DNA of 48,993 bases from Peronospora farinosa (taxonomy: Eukaryota > Oomycota > Peronosporomycetes > Peronosporales > Peronosporaceae). The position numbers and the translations under genes are program-made. Position 1 is the stretch's first letter. Each line of letters begins with the position of its first letter. The stretch lies in the NCBI GenBank assembly GCA_947646735.1, contig CANTFK010000988.1:1-48993 (forward strand), in the 5' to 3' direction. Below are positions 35,544-46,799 of this stretch, in pieces. The notes below the pieces were generated by a model. The model saw nothing but the letters and a program-made list of their open reading frames with translations, was not told the origin of the DNA and searched no databases.

Positions 35544-36036
35544 ACTCCAATCGCATTTCACCGCAACTATTCTGAGAACGCCTTACTGAAGATACGACGC
35601 AGCACACGCATACGATGCTACCACCACACGACGCACCGCTCTCCTCGCTGCCGAAACATACCCTTTCACGCCTTAGACCTGGCGCCGTAGACCTGGCGAA
35701 TCGACATCGCGGCGGACTCGCAAACATGACCATCTACGGCCATGCTTTTCCTCTCGATTGGTGGCAATATAATGCACTAGATCATCTTGTAGAAGCCGTG
35801 GTTTGTTGGTTTGAAGGATGATGGGATAGCTGACATGGTACTGCAACATTGCTGCGAAATAGGTCGAAGTTTGTGCTCATGTCGACTTGGGTACCGTTTT
35901 TGAATGGAAGCAAGGCCTGGACCGCATAGTGACACGGGTACACAAACAGCTGGATGCAGCACAACGTAGTGCAACGCCGCAGTGCAGAAAGCGATTGACA
36001 AGAAGCGGTGTGGTCAAAGGATGAGGAGTAAAGACG

Positions 36037-36108
36037 GGGCCTCACCGGGAATCGAACCCGGGACCTCTCGCACCCGAAGCGAGAATCATACCACTAGACC
36101 ACGAGGCC
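36037..36108 (-). tRNA. tRNA-Pro(CGG), array copy 56
   Basis: Consensus sequence. Period to copy 57: 579 bp (3 short repeats), hybrid spacer (TACCATTTTTG with GCAGAG). Confidence 0.97.
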
Positions 36109-36615
36109 ACTCCAATCGCATTTCACCGCAACTATTCTCAGAACGCCTTACTGAAGATACGACGCAGCACACGCATACGATGCTACCACCACACGACGCA
36201 CCGCTCTCCTCGCTTCCGAAACATACCCTTTCACGCCTTAGACCTGGCGCCGTAGACCTGGCGCCGTAGACCTGGCGAATCGACATCGCGGCGGACTCGC
36301 AAACATGACCATCTACGGCCATTCTTTTCCTCTCGATTGGTGGCAATATAATGCACTAGATCATCTTGTAGAAGCCGTGGTTTGTTGGTTTGAAGGATGA
36401 TGGGATAGCTGAAATGGTACTGCAACATTGCTGCGAAATAGGTCGAAGTTTGTGCTCATGTCGACTTGGGTACCATTTTTGAATGGAAGCAAGGCCTGGA
36501 CCGCAGAGTGACACGGGTACACAAACAGCTGGATGCAGCACAACGTAGTGCAACGCCGCAGTGCAGAAAGCGATTGACAAGAAGCGGTGTGGTCAAAGGA
36601 TGAGGAGTAAAGACG

Positions 36616-36687
36616 GGGCCTCACCGGGAATCGAACCCGGGACCTCTCGCACCCGAAGCGAGAATCATACCACTAGACCACGAGGCC
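36616..36687 (-). tRNA. tRNA-Pro(CGG), array copy 57
   Basis: Consensus sequence. Period to copy 58: 578 bp (3 short repeats minus 1 bp), spacer type B. Confidence 0.97.
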
Positions 36688-37193
36688 ACTCCAATCGCAT
36701 TTCACCGCAACTATTCTTAGAACGCCTTACTGAAGATACGACGCAGCACACGCATACGATGCTACCACCACACGACGCACCGCTCTCCTCGCTTCCGAAA
36801 CATACCCTTTCACGCCTTAGACCTGGCGCCGTAACCTCGCGCCGTAGACCTGGCGAATCGACATCGCGGCGGACTCGCAAACATGACCATCTACGGCCAT
36901 GCTTTTCCTCTCGATTGGTGGCAATATAATGCACTAGATCATCTTGTAGAAGCCGTGGTTTGTTGGTTTGAAGGATGATGGGATAGCTGACATGGTACTG
37001 CAACATTGCTGCGAAATAGGTCGAAGTTTGTGCTCATGTCGACTTGGGTACCGCTTTTGAATGGAAGCAAGGCCTGGACCGCAGAGTGACACGGGTACAC
37101 AAACAGCTGGATGCAGCACAACGTAGTGCAACGCCGCAGTGCAGAAAGCGATTGACAAGAAGCGGTGTGGTCAAAGGATGAGGAGTAAAGACG

Positions 37194-37265
37194 GGGCCTC
37201 ACCGGGAATCGAACCCGGGACCTCTCGCACCCGAAGCGAGAATCATACCACTAGACCACGAGGCC
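37194..37265 (-). tRNA. tRNA-Pro(CGG), array copy 58
   Basis: Consensus sequence. Period to copy 59: 565 bp (2 short repeats), spacer type B. Confidence 0.97.
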
Positions 37266-37758
37266 ACTCCAATCGCATTTCACCGCAACTATTCTTAGAA
37301 CGCCTTACTGAAGATACGACGCAGCACACGCATACGATGCTACCACCACACGACGCACCGCTCTCCTCGCTGCCGAAACATACCCTTTCACGCCTTAGAC
37401 CTGGCGCCGTAGACCTGGCGAATCGACATCGCGGCGGACTCGCAAACATGACCATCTACGGCCATGCTTTTCCTCTCGATTGGTGGCAATATAATGCACT
37501 AGATCATCTTGTAGAAGCCGTGGTTTGTTGGTTTGAAGGATGATGGGATAGCTGACATGGTACTGCAACATTGCTGCGAAATAGGTCGAAGTTTGTGCTC
37601 ATGTCGACTTGGGTACCGCTTTTGAATGGAAGCAAGGCCTGGACCGCAGAGTGACACGGGTACACAAACAGCTGGATGCAGCACAACGTAGTGCAACGCC
37701 GCAGTGCAGAAAGCGATTGACAAGAAGCGGTGTGGTCAAAGGATGAGGAGTAAAGACG

Positions 37759-37830
37759 GGGCCTCACCGGGAATCGAACCCGGGACCTCTCGCACCCGAA
37801 GCGAGAATCATACCACTAGACCACGAGGCC
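37759..37830 (-). tRNA. tRNA-Pro(CGG), array copy 59
   Basis: Consensus sequence. Period to copy 60: 579 bp, third occurrence of the marked variant set. Confidence 0.97.
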
Positions 37831-38337
37831 ACTCCAATCGCATTTCACCGCAACTATTCTTAGAACGCCTTACTGAAGATACGACGCAGCACACGCATAC
37901 GATGCTACCGCCACACGACGCACCGCTCTCCTCGCTGCCGAAACATACCCTTTTACGCCTTAGACCTGGCGCCGTAGACCTCGCGCCGTAGACCTGGCGA
38001 ATCGACACCGCGGCGGACTCGCAAACATGACCATCTACGGCCATGCTTTTCCTCTCGATTGGCGGCAATATACTGCACTAGATCATCTTGTAGAAGCCGT
38101 GGTTTGTTGGTTTGAAGGATGATGGGATAGCTGACATGGTACTGCAACATTGCTGCGAAATAGGTCGAAGTTTGTGCTCATGTCGACTTGGGTACCGCTT
38201 TTGAATGGAAGCAAGGCCTGGACCGCAGAGTGACACGGGTACACAAACAGCTGGATGCAGCACAACGTAGTGCAACGCCGCAGTGCAGAAAGCGATTGAC
38301 AAGAAGCGGTGTGGTCAAAGGATGAGGAGTAAAGACG

Positions 38338-38409
38338 GGGCCTCACCGGGAATCGAACCCGGGACCTCTCGCACCCGAAGCGAGAATCATACCACTAGAC
38401 CACGAGGCC
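38338..38409 (-). tRNA. tRNA-Pro(CGG), array copy 60
   Basis: Consensus sequence. Period to copy 61: 568 bp (2 short repeats plus 3 bp), spacer type B. Confidence 0.97.
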
Positions 38410-38905
38410 ACTCCAATCGCATTTCACCGCAACTATTCTCAGAACGCCTTACTGAAGATACGACGCAGCACACGCATACGATGCTACCACCACACGACGC
38501 ACCGCTCTCCTCGCTGCCGAAACATACCCTTTCACGCCTTAGACCTGGGAGCGCCGTAGACCTGGCGAATCGACATCGCGGCGGACTCGCAAACATGACC
38601 ATCTACGGCCATGCTTTTCCTCTCGATTGGTGGCAATATAATGCACTAGATCATCTTGTAGAAGCCGTGGTTTGTTGGTTTGAAGGATGATGGGATAGCT
38701 GACATGGTACTGCAACATTGCTGCGAAATAGGTCGAAGTTTGTGCTCATGTCGACTTGGGTACCGCTTTTGAATGGAAGCAAGGCCTGGACCGCAGAGTG
38801 ACACGGGTACACAAACAGCTGGATGCAGCACAACGTAGTGCAACGCCGCAGTGCAGAAAGCGATTGACAAGAAGCGGTGTGGTCAAAGGATGAGGAGTAA
38901 AGACG

Positions 38906-38977
38906 GGGCCTCACCGGGAATCGAACCCGGGACCTCTCGCACCCGAAGCGAGAATCATACCACTAGACCACGAGGCC
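38906..38977 (-). tRNA. tRNA-Pro(CGG), array copy 61
   Basis: Consensus sequence. Period to copy 62: 579 bp (3 short repeats, one CCTCGCG), spacer type B. Confidence 0.97.
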
Positions 38978-39484
38978 ACTCCAATCGCATTTCACCGCAA
39001 CTATTCTTAGAACGCCTTACTGAAGATACGACGCAGCACACGCATACGATGCTACCACCACACGACGCACCGCTCTCCTCGCTGCCGAAACATACCCTTT
39101 CACGCCTTAGACCTGGCGCCGTAGACCTCGCGCCGTAGACCTGGCGAATCGACACCGCGGCGGACTCGCAAACATGACCATCTACGGCCATGCTTTTCCT
39201 CTCGATTGGTGGCAATATACTGCACTAGATCATCTTGTAGAAGCCGTGGTTTGTTGGTTTGAAGGATGATGGGATAGCTGACATGGTACTGCAACATTGC
39301 TGCGAAATAGGTCGAAGTTTGTGCTCATGTCGACTTGGGTACCGCTTTTGAATGGAAGCAAGGCCTGGACCGCAGAGTGACACGGGTACACAAACAGCTG
39401 GATGCAGCACAACGTAGTGCAACGCCGCAGTGCAGAAAGCGATTGACAAGAAGCGGTGTGGTCAAAGGATGAGGAGTAAAGACG

Positions 39485-39556
39485 GGGCCTCACCGGGAAT
39501 CGAACCCGGGACCTCTCGCACCCGAAGCGAGAATCATACCACTAGACCACGAGGCC
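39485..39556 (-). tRNA. tRNA-Pro(CGG), array copy 62
   Basis: Consensus sequence. Period to copy 63: 567 bp (2 short repeats plus AG), spacer type B. Confidence 0.97.
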
Positions 39557-40051
39557 ACTCCAATCGCATTTCACCGCAACTATTCTCAGAACGCCTTACT
39601 GAAGATACGACGCAGCACACGCATACGATGCTACCACCACACGACGCACCGCTCTCCTCGCTGCCGAAACATACCCTTTCACGCCTAGTAGACCTGGCGC
39701 CGTAGACCTGGCGAATCGACATCGCGGCGGACTCGCAAACATGACCATCTACGGCCATGCTTTTCCTCTCGATTGGTGGCAATATAATGCACTAGATCAT
39801 CTTGTAGAAGCCGTGGTTTGTTGGTTTGAAGGATGATGGGATAGCTGACATGGTACTGCAACATTGCTGCGAAATAGGTCGAAGTTTGTGCTCATGTCGA
39901 CTTGGGTACCGCTTTTGAATGGAAGCAAGGCCTGGACCGCAGAGTGACACGGGTACACAAACAGCTGGATGCAGCACAACGTAGTGCAACGCCGCAGTGC
40001 AGAAAGCGATTGACAAGAAGCGGTGTGGTCAAAGGATGAGGAGTAAAGACG

Positions 40052-40123
40052 GGGCCTCACCGGGAATCGAACCCGGGACCTCTCGCACCCGAAGCGAGAA
40101 TCATACCACTAGACCACGAGGCC
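40052..40123 (-). tRNA. tRNA-Pro(CGG), array copy 63
   Basis: Consensus sequence. Period to copy 64: 579 bp (3 short repeats, one CCTCGCG), spacer type B. Confidence 0.97.
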
Positions 40124-40630
40124 ACTCCAATCGCATTTCACCGCAACTATTCTTAGAACGCCTTACTGAAGATACGACGCAGCACACGCATACGATGCTA
40201 CCACCACACGACGCACCGCTCTCCTCGCTGCCGAAACATACCCTTTCACGCCTTAGACCTGGCGCCGTAGACCTCGCGCCGTAGACCTGGCGAATCGACA
40301 TCGCGGCGGACTCGCAAACATGACCATCTACGGCCATGCTTTTCCTCTCGATTGGTGGCAATATACTGCACTAGATCATCTTGTAGAAGCCGTGGTTTGT
40401 TGGTTTGAAGGATGATGGGATAGCTGACATGGTACTGCAACATTGCTGCGAAATAGGTCGAAGTTTGTGCTCATGTCGACTTGGGTACCGCTTTTGAATG
40501 GAAGCAAGGCCTGGACCGCAGAGTGACACGGGTACACAAACAGCTGGATGCAGCACAACGTAGTGCAACGCCGCAGTGCAGAAAGCGATTGACAAGAAGC
40601 GGTGTGGTCAAAGGATGAGGAGTAAAGACG

Positions 40631-40702
40631 GGGCCTCACCGGGAATCGAACCCGGGACCTCTCGCACCCGAAGCGAGAATCATACCACTAGACCACGAGG
40701 CC
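40631..40702 (-). tRNA. tRNA-Pro(CGG), array copy 64
   Basis: Consensus sequence. Period to copy 65: 579 bp (one CCTCGCG), spacer type B. Confidence 0.97.
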
Positions 40703-41209
40703 ACTCCAATCGCATTTCACCGCAACTATTCTCAGAACGCCTTACTGAAGATACGACGCAGCACACGCATACGATGCTACCACCACACGACGCACCGCTC
40801 TCCTCGCTGCCGAAACATACCCTTTCACGCCTTAGACCTGGCGCCGTAGACCTCGCGCCGTAGACCTGGCGAATCGACACCGCGGCGGACTCGCAAACAT
40901 GACCATCTACGGCCATGCTTTTCCTCTCGATTGGTGGCAATATACTGCACTAGATCATCTTGTAGAAGCCGTGGTTTGTTGGTTTGAAGGATGATGGGAT
41001 AGCTGACATGGTACTGCAACATTGCTGCGAAATAGGTCGAAGTTTGTGCTCATGTCGACTTGGGTACCGCTTTTGAATGGAAGCAAGGCCTGGACCGCAG
41101 AGTGACACGGGTACACAAACAGCTGGATGCAGCACAACGTAGTGCAACGCCGCAGTGCAGAAAGCGATTGACAAGAAGCGGTGTGGTCAAAGGATGAGGA
41201 GTAAAGACG

Positions 41210-41281
41210 GGGCCTCACCGGGAATCGAACCCGGGACCTCTCGCACCCGAAGCGAGAATCATACCACTAGACCACGAGGCC
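41210..41281 (-). tRNA. tRNA-Pro(CGG), array copy 65
   Basis: Consensus sequence. Period to copy 66: 579 bp (one CCTCGCG), spacer type B. Confidence 0.97.
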
Positions 41282-41788
41282 ACTCCAATCGCATTTCACC
41301 GCAACTATTCTTAGAACGCCTTACTGAAGATACGACGCAGCACACGCATACGATGCTACCACCACACGACGCACCGCTCTCCTCGCTGCCGAAACATACC
41401 CTTTCACGCCTTAGACCTGGCGCCGTAGACCTCGCGCCGTAGACCTGGCGAATCGACACCGCGGCGGACTCGCAAACATGACCATCTACGGCCATGCTTT
41501 TCCTCTCGATTGGCGGCAATATACTGCACTAGATCATCTTGTAGAAGCCGTGGTTTGTTGGTTTGAAGGATGATGGGATAGCTGACATGGTACTGCAACA
41601 TTGCTGCGAAATAGGTCGAAGTTTGTGCTCATGTCGACTTGGGTACCGCTTTTGAATGGAAGCAAGGCCTGGACCGCAGAGTGACACGGGTACACAAACA
41701 GCTGGATGCAGCACAACGTAGTGCAACGCCGCAGTGCAGAAAGCGATTGACAAGAAGCGGTGTGGTCAAAGGATGAGGAGTAAAGACG

Positions 41789-41860
41789 GGGCCTCACCGG
41801 GAATCGAACCCGGGACCTCTCGCACCCGAAGCGAGAATCATACCACTAGACCACGAGGCC
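41789..41860 (-). tRNA. tRNA-Pro(CGG), array copy 66
   Basis: Consensus sequence. Period to copy 67: 579 bp (3 short repeats), spacer type B. Confidence 0.97.
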
Positions 41861-42367
41861 ACTCCAATCGCATTTCACCGCAACTATTCTCAGAACGCCT
41901 TACTGAAGATACGACGCAGCACACGCATACGATGCTACCACCACACGACGCACCGCTCTCCTCGCTTCCGAAACATACCCTTTCACGCCTTAGACCTGGC
42001 GCCGTAGACCTGGCGCCGTAGACCTGGCGAATCGACATCGCGGCGGACTCGCAAACATGACCATCTACGGCCATGCTTTTCCTCTCGATTGGTGGCAATA
42101 TACTGCACTAGATCATCTTGTAGAAGCCGTGGTTTGTTGGTTTGAAGGATGATGGGATAGCTGACATGGTACTGCAACATTGCTGCGAAATAGGTCGAAG
42201 TTTGTGCTCATGTCGACTTGGGTACCGCTTTTGAATGGAAGCAAGGCCTGGACCGCAGAGTGACACGGGTACACAAACAGCTGGATGCAGCACAACGTAG
42301 TGCAACGCCGCAGTGCAGAAAGCGATTGACAAGAAGCGGTGTGGTCAAAGGATGAGGAGTAAAGACG

Positions 42368-42439
42368 GGGCCTCACCGGGAATCGAACCCGGGACCTCTC
42401 GCACCCGAAGCGAGAATCATACCACTAGACCACGAGGCC
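42368..42439 (-). tRNA. tRNA-Pro(CGG), array copy 67
   Basis: Consensus sequence. Period to copy 68: 579 bp (one CCTCGCG), spacer type B. Confidence 0.97.
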
Positions 42440-42946
42440 ACTCCAATCGCATTTCACCGCAACTATTCTCAGAACGCCTTACTGAAGATACGACGCAGCA
42501 CACGCATACGATGCTACCACCACACGACGCACCGCTCTCCTCGCTGCCGAAACATACCCTTTCACGCCTTAGACCTGGCGCCGTAGACCTCGCGCCGTAG
42601 ACCTGGCGAATCGACACCGCGGCGGACTCGCAAACATGACCATCTACGGCCATGCTTTTCCTCTCGATTGGTGGCAATATACTGCACTAGATCATCTTGT
42701 AGAAGCCGTGGTTTGTTGGTTTGAAGGATGATGGGATAGCTGACATGGTACTGCAACATTGCTGCGAAATAGGTCGAAGTTTGTGCTCATGTCGACTTGG
42801 GTACCGCTTTTGAATGGAAGCAAGGCCTGGACCGCAGAGTGACACGGGTACACAAACAGCTGGATGCAGCACAACGTAGTGCAACGCCGCAGTGCAGAAA
42901 GCGATTGACAAGAAGCGGTGTGGTCAAAGGATGAGGAGTAAAGACG

Positions 42947-43018
42947 GGGCCTCACCGGGAATCGAACCCGGGACCTCTCGCACCCGAAGCGAGAATCATA
43001 CCACTAGACCACGAGGCC
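42947..43018 (-). tRNA. tRNA-Pro(CGG), array copy 68
   Basis: Consensus sequence. Period to copy 69: 579 bp (3 short repeats), spacer type B. Confidence 0.97.
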
Positions 43019-43525
43019 ACTCCAATCGCATTTCACCGCAACTATTCTTAGAACGCCTTACTGAAGATACGACGCAGCACACGCATACGATGCTACCACC
43101 ACACGACGCACCGCTCTCCTCGCTTCCGAAACATACCCTTTCACGCCTTAGACCTGGCGCCGTAGACCTGGCGCCGTAGACCTGGCGAATCGACATCGCG
43201 GCGGACTCGCAAACATGACCATCTACGGCCATGCTTTTCCTCTCGATTGGTGGCAATATACTGCACTAGATCATCTTGTAGAAGCCGTGGTTTGTTGGTT
43301 TGAAGGATGATGGGATAGCTGACATGGTACTGCAACATTGCTGCGAAATAGGTCGAAGTTTGTGCTCATGTCGACTTGGGTACCGCTTTTGAATGGAAGC
43401 AAGGCCTGGACCGCAGAGTGACACGGGTACACAAACAGCTGGATGCAGCACAACGTAGTGCAACGCCGCAGTGCAGAAAGCGATTGACAAGAAGCGGTGT
43501 GGTCAAAGGATGAGGAGTAAAGACG

Positions 43526-43597
43526 GGGCCTCACCGGGAATCGAACCCGGGACCTCTCGCACCCGAAGCGAGAATCATACCACTAGACCACGAGGCC
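43526..43597 (-). tRNA. tRNA-Pro(CGG), array copy 69
   Basis: Consensus sequence. Period to copy 70: 579 bp (3 short repeats), spacer type B. Confidence 0.97.
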
Positions 43598-44104
43598 ACT
43601 CCAATCGCATTTCACCGCAACTATTCTCAGAACGCCTTACTGAAGATACGACGCAGCACACGCATACGATGCTACCACCACACGACGCACCGCTCTCCTC
43701 GCTTCCGAAACATACCCTTTCACGCCTTAGACCTGGCGCCGTAGACCTGGCGCCGTAGACCTGGCGAATCGACATCGCGGCGGACTCGCAAACATGACCA
43801 TCTACGGCCATGCTTTTCCTCTCGATTGGTGGCAATATACTGCACTAGATCATCTTGTAGAAGCCGTGGTTTGTTGGTTTGAAGGATGATGGGATAGCTG
43901 ACATGGTACTGCAACATTGCTGCGAAATAGGTCGAAGTTTGTGCTCATGTCGACTTGGGTACCGCTTTTGAATGGAAGCAAGGCCTGGACCGCAGAGTGA
44001 CACGGGTACACAAACAGCTGGATGCAGCACAACGTAGTGCAACGCCGCAGTGCAGAAAGCGATTGACAAGAAGCGGTGTGGTCAAAGGATGAGGAGTAAA
44101 GACG

Positions 44105-44176
44105 GGGCCTCACCGGGAATCGAACCCGGGACCTCTCGCACCCGAAGCGAGAATCATACCACTAGACCACGAGGCC
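44105..44176 (-). tRNA. tRNA-Pro(CGG), array copy 70
   Basis: Consensus sequence. Period to copy 71: 579 bp (3 short repeats), spacer type B. Confidence 0.97.
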
Positions 44177-44683
44177 ACTCCAATCGCATTTCACCGCAAC
44201 TATTCTCAGAACGCCTTACTGAAGATACGACGCAGCACACGCATACGATGCTACCACCACACGACGCACCGCTCTCCTCGCTTCCGAAACATACCCTTTC
44301 ACGCCTTAGACCTGGCGCCGTAGACCTGGCGCCGTAGACCTGGCGAATCGACATCGCGGCGGACTCGCAAACATGACCATCTACGGCCATGCTTTTCCTC
44401 TCGATTGGTGGCAATATACTGCACTAGATCATCTTGTAGAAGCCGTGGTTTGTTGGTTTGAAGGATGATGGGATAGCTGACATGGTACTGCAACATTGCT
44501 GCGAAATAGGTCGAAGTTTGTGCTCATGTCGACTTGGGTACCGCTTTTGAATGGAAGCAAGGCCTGGACCGCAGAGTGACACGGGTACACAAACAGCTGG
44601 ATGCAGCACAACGTAGTGCAACGCCGCAGTGCAGAAAGCGATTGACAAGAAGCGGTGTGGTCAAAGGATGAGGAGTAAAGACG

Positions 44684-44755
44684 GGGCCTCACCGGGAATC
44701 GAACCCGGGACCTCTCGCACCCGAAGCGAGAATCATACCACTAGACCACGAGGCC
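44684..44755 (-). tRNA. tRNA-Pro(CGG), array copy 71
   Basis: Consensus sequence. Period to copy 72: 579 bp (3 short repeats), spacer type B. Confidence 0.97.
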
Positions 44756-45262
44756 ACTCCAATCGCATTTCACCGCAACTATTCTTAGAACGCCTTACTG
44801 AAGATACGACGCAGCACACGCATACGATGCTACCACCACACGACGCACCGCTCTCCTCGCTTCCGAAACATACCCTTTCACGCCTTAGACCTGGCGCCGT
44901 AGACCTGGCGCCGTAGACCTGGCGAATCGACATCGCGGCGGACTCGCAAACATGACCATCTACGGCCATGCTTTTCCTCTCGATTGGTGGCAATATACTG
45001 CACTAGATCATCTTGTAGAAGCCGTGGTTTGTTGGTTTGAAGGATGATGGGATAGCTGACATGGTACTGCAACATTGCTGCGAAATAGGTCGAAGTTTGT
45101 GCTCATGTCGACTTGGGTACCGCTTTTGAATGGAAGCAAGGCCTGGACCGCAGAGTGACACGGGTACACAAACAGCTGGATGCAGCACAACGTAGTGCAA
45201 CGCCGCAGTGCAGAAAGCGATTGACAAGAAGCGGTGTGGTCAAAGGATGAGGAGTAAAGACG

Positions 45263-45334
45263 GGGCCTCACCGGGAATCGAACCCGGGACCTCTCGCACC
45301 CGAAGCGAGAATCATACCACTAGACCACGAGGCC
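45263..45334 (-). tRNA. tRNA-Pro(CGG), array copy 72 (rightmost)
   Basis: Consensus sequence. It is the first gene in transcription order, with about 495 bp of B-type spacer on its 5' side before the array ends at about 45830. Confidence 0.97.
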
Positions 45335-45830
45335 ACTCCAATCGCATTTCACCGCAACTATTCTTAGAACGCCTTACTGAAGATACGACGCAGCACACGC
45401 ATACGATGCTACCACCACACGACGCACCGCTCTCCTCGCTTCCGAAACATACCCTTTCACGCCTTAGACCTGGCGCCGTAGACCTGGCGCCGTAGACCTG
45501 GCGAATCGACATCGCGGCGGACTCGCAAACATGACCATCTACGGCCATGCTTTTCCTCTCGATTGGTGGCAATATACTGCACTAGATCATCTTGTAGAAG
45601 CCGTGGTTTGTTGGTTTGAAGGATGATGGGATAGCTGACATGGTACTGCAACATTGCTGCGAAATAGGTCGAAGTTTGTGCTCATGTCGACTTGGGTACC
45701 GCTTTTGAATGGAAGCAAGGCCTGGACCGCAGAGTGACACGGGTACACAAACAGCTGGATGCAGCACAACGTAGTGCAACGCCGCAGTGCAGAAAGCGAT
45801 TGACAAGAAGCGGTGTGGTCAAAGGTTGAG

Positions 45831-46263
45831 ATCGGCAAGAAGTTTAGCCAGGTATTGTCCAGGAAGACGTCTGTATACTAACGAGCAATGTCGTACAGTA
45901 CCAGACTCTTGCAGAGCCTTCCATGGAAATCGTTCTTCGCGCGCTGACTTTGTCTTTGCGCTTCGAGGATGCGTCATATGCTCCTCATTCGTTACGATAA
46001 CCATTTTCGTTGGTGATCAGACACACTTGGTCCACAGTGCCTCCATTAAGGTCACGCAGGAAATGCTTTTATGAGAGCCCTGGAAGGCTTGTAATCGAAA
46101 AATTGTCGCGAGGTGGACTCGCTACTATAATGTAGCGCCCTTGAAGACTCACTTCTACGTACAAGATAGCGTGGACACATTCCAGCGCAGAATTCTCGAT
46201 GATTGCGTTCCCATTGTGCTTCGAGCCATTACTTAAAGCTGGCGAAAGGGTACCTAGAGGGAG
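45831..46263 (-). other. Possible degraded coding sequence, unrecognised
   Basis: On the minus strand one frame is open from 46263 to a stop at 46071-46069 (including NGNAIIENSALECVHAILYV). The same frame continues to a second stop, then stays open through a third part with SARRTISMEGSARVWYC. A different frame then carries YRRLPGQYLAKLLADLNL up to the array junction, which would need a frameshift. I do not recognise a family, no start codon is evident, and openness of this length could be chance. Confidence 0.2.
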
Positions 46264-46362
46264 TTAAAAAAAATCTTCCAAATCGAGTTACGATCTTCCT
46301 CTTTTAATTGCTTCTAACTAAATACCCTTTTACAATCCTGATAATCCAAGGATATTTATGCT

Positions 46363-46470
46363 TCACGCGGCTGACGCTTCCATCCCAGGTTCAATCTTGA
46401 TCTTAACATCTTTGCTGAAGGACTCACGGTGAAATCCCGATTCATCAGAATATCCGGGCACGCGCATCAT
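46363..46470 (-). pseudogene. Second copy of the gag-like N-terminal segment
   Basis: Thirty-five codons from an ATG at 46470 read MMRVPGYSDESGFHRESF and continue with VKIKIEPG before a stop at 46365-46363. The segment matches the left-flank copy, which starts at 1284 (MVRVPGSSEDAGLHRDS, then VHIKKE), and the DNA around the start (ATCCGGGCACGCGCA on the plus strand) is shared. Neither copy is intact. Confidence 0.5.
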
Positions 46471-46696
46471 GGTGGTGCAGCGGCGATCGCATATTCCTTA
46501 TGCGAACCCGATATATTTTTAAGAAATTGAGAATCGCTCTATAATTCAGAACATGTGTGTGACTTTCTGTCTATACAAACACATCATTTGCTCTTGCATC
46601 CTCTACATGATAGGAGCTTTCTTCTTTTACTTTCAGCTATTGTAATCGCAGCCACGCTTGATAAGATACCTTCACTAGCACCCAGACGATTGACTA

Positions 46697-46790
46697 TCGG
46701 AGGGGGTACCCCTTATACGTGTGATACGCCCTCCTCGCCTTGTGTACCCGTCTGTAGACGAGTTGCGCTCTTCTCGGTGGACTTGAGTCG
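46697..46790 (-). other. Block shared with the left flank
   Basis: GGAGGGGGTACCCC, CTTGTGTACCCGTC and CTCTTC occur here in the same order and spacing as at about 1694-1790. On the minus strand this copy keeps an open frame containing DGYTRRGGRITRIRGTPSDS. It lies about 230 bp upstream of the gag-like ATG at 46470, so it probably belongs to the 5' part of the same retroelement family. Confidence 0.45.
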
Positions 46791-46799
46791 ATGCTGAAA

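Larger units (their letters stand above)
3861..45830 (-). repeat. 42-kb tandem array of 579-bp units, each with one tRNA-Pro(CGG) gene
   Basis: About 72.5 head-to-tail units. Each has a 72-nt tRNA-Pro gene on the minus strand followed (to the right) by a spacer of about 507 bp. The 71 periods between neighbouring tRNAs are 579 bp (42 times), 565 (18), 593 (4), 607 (1) and 563, 566, 567, 567, 568, 578. The differences all lie in a 14-bp repeat inside the spacer (TAGACCTGGCGCCG; 2 to 5 copies). Left edge: the homology fades in just upstream of where a tRNA would end (CGGCCACTC against GAGGCCACTC), and there is no tRNA left of 4387. Right edge: the match ends after gtcaaagg at about 45825-45830, roughly 20 bp before the next tRNA. 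All genes would be transcribed leftward. No coding sequence is kept open across units. Confidence 0.97.

Noticed and set aside
4332..45495. Recurring 95-134 residue plus-strand frames and 65-164 residue minus-strand frames in nearly every array unit
   Set aside because: They repeat only because the DNA repeats, and they run across the tRNA gene (GIEPGT is the antisense of the T arm). Their length and C-termini change with the 14-bp repeat number, and they are cut by stops in units with TCTGAG. No constraint on protein is visible.
3861..45830. CRISPR-like or 5S/U6 RNA array
   Set aside because: The repeats are 579 bp with a tRNA inside, and the spacers are not unique. I saw nothing resembling 5S rRNA or U6 in the unit.
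45787..46074. 95-residue plus-strand frame crossing the right array edge
   Set aside because: It starts inside the array spacer and continues into unrelated flank sequence. No domain, so a junction artefact.
46555..46797. 80-residue plus-strand frame in the right flank
   Set aside because: It lies antisense to the retroelement block shared by both flanks, and no recognisable motif is present.
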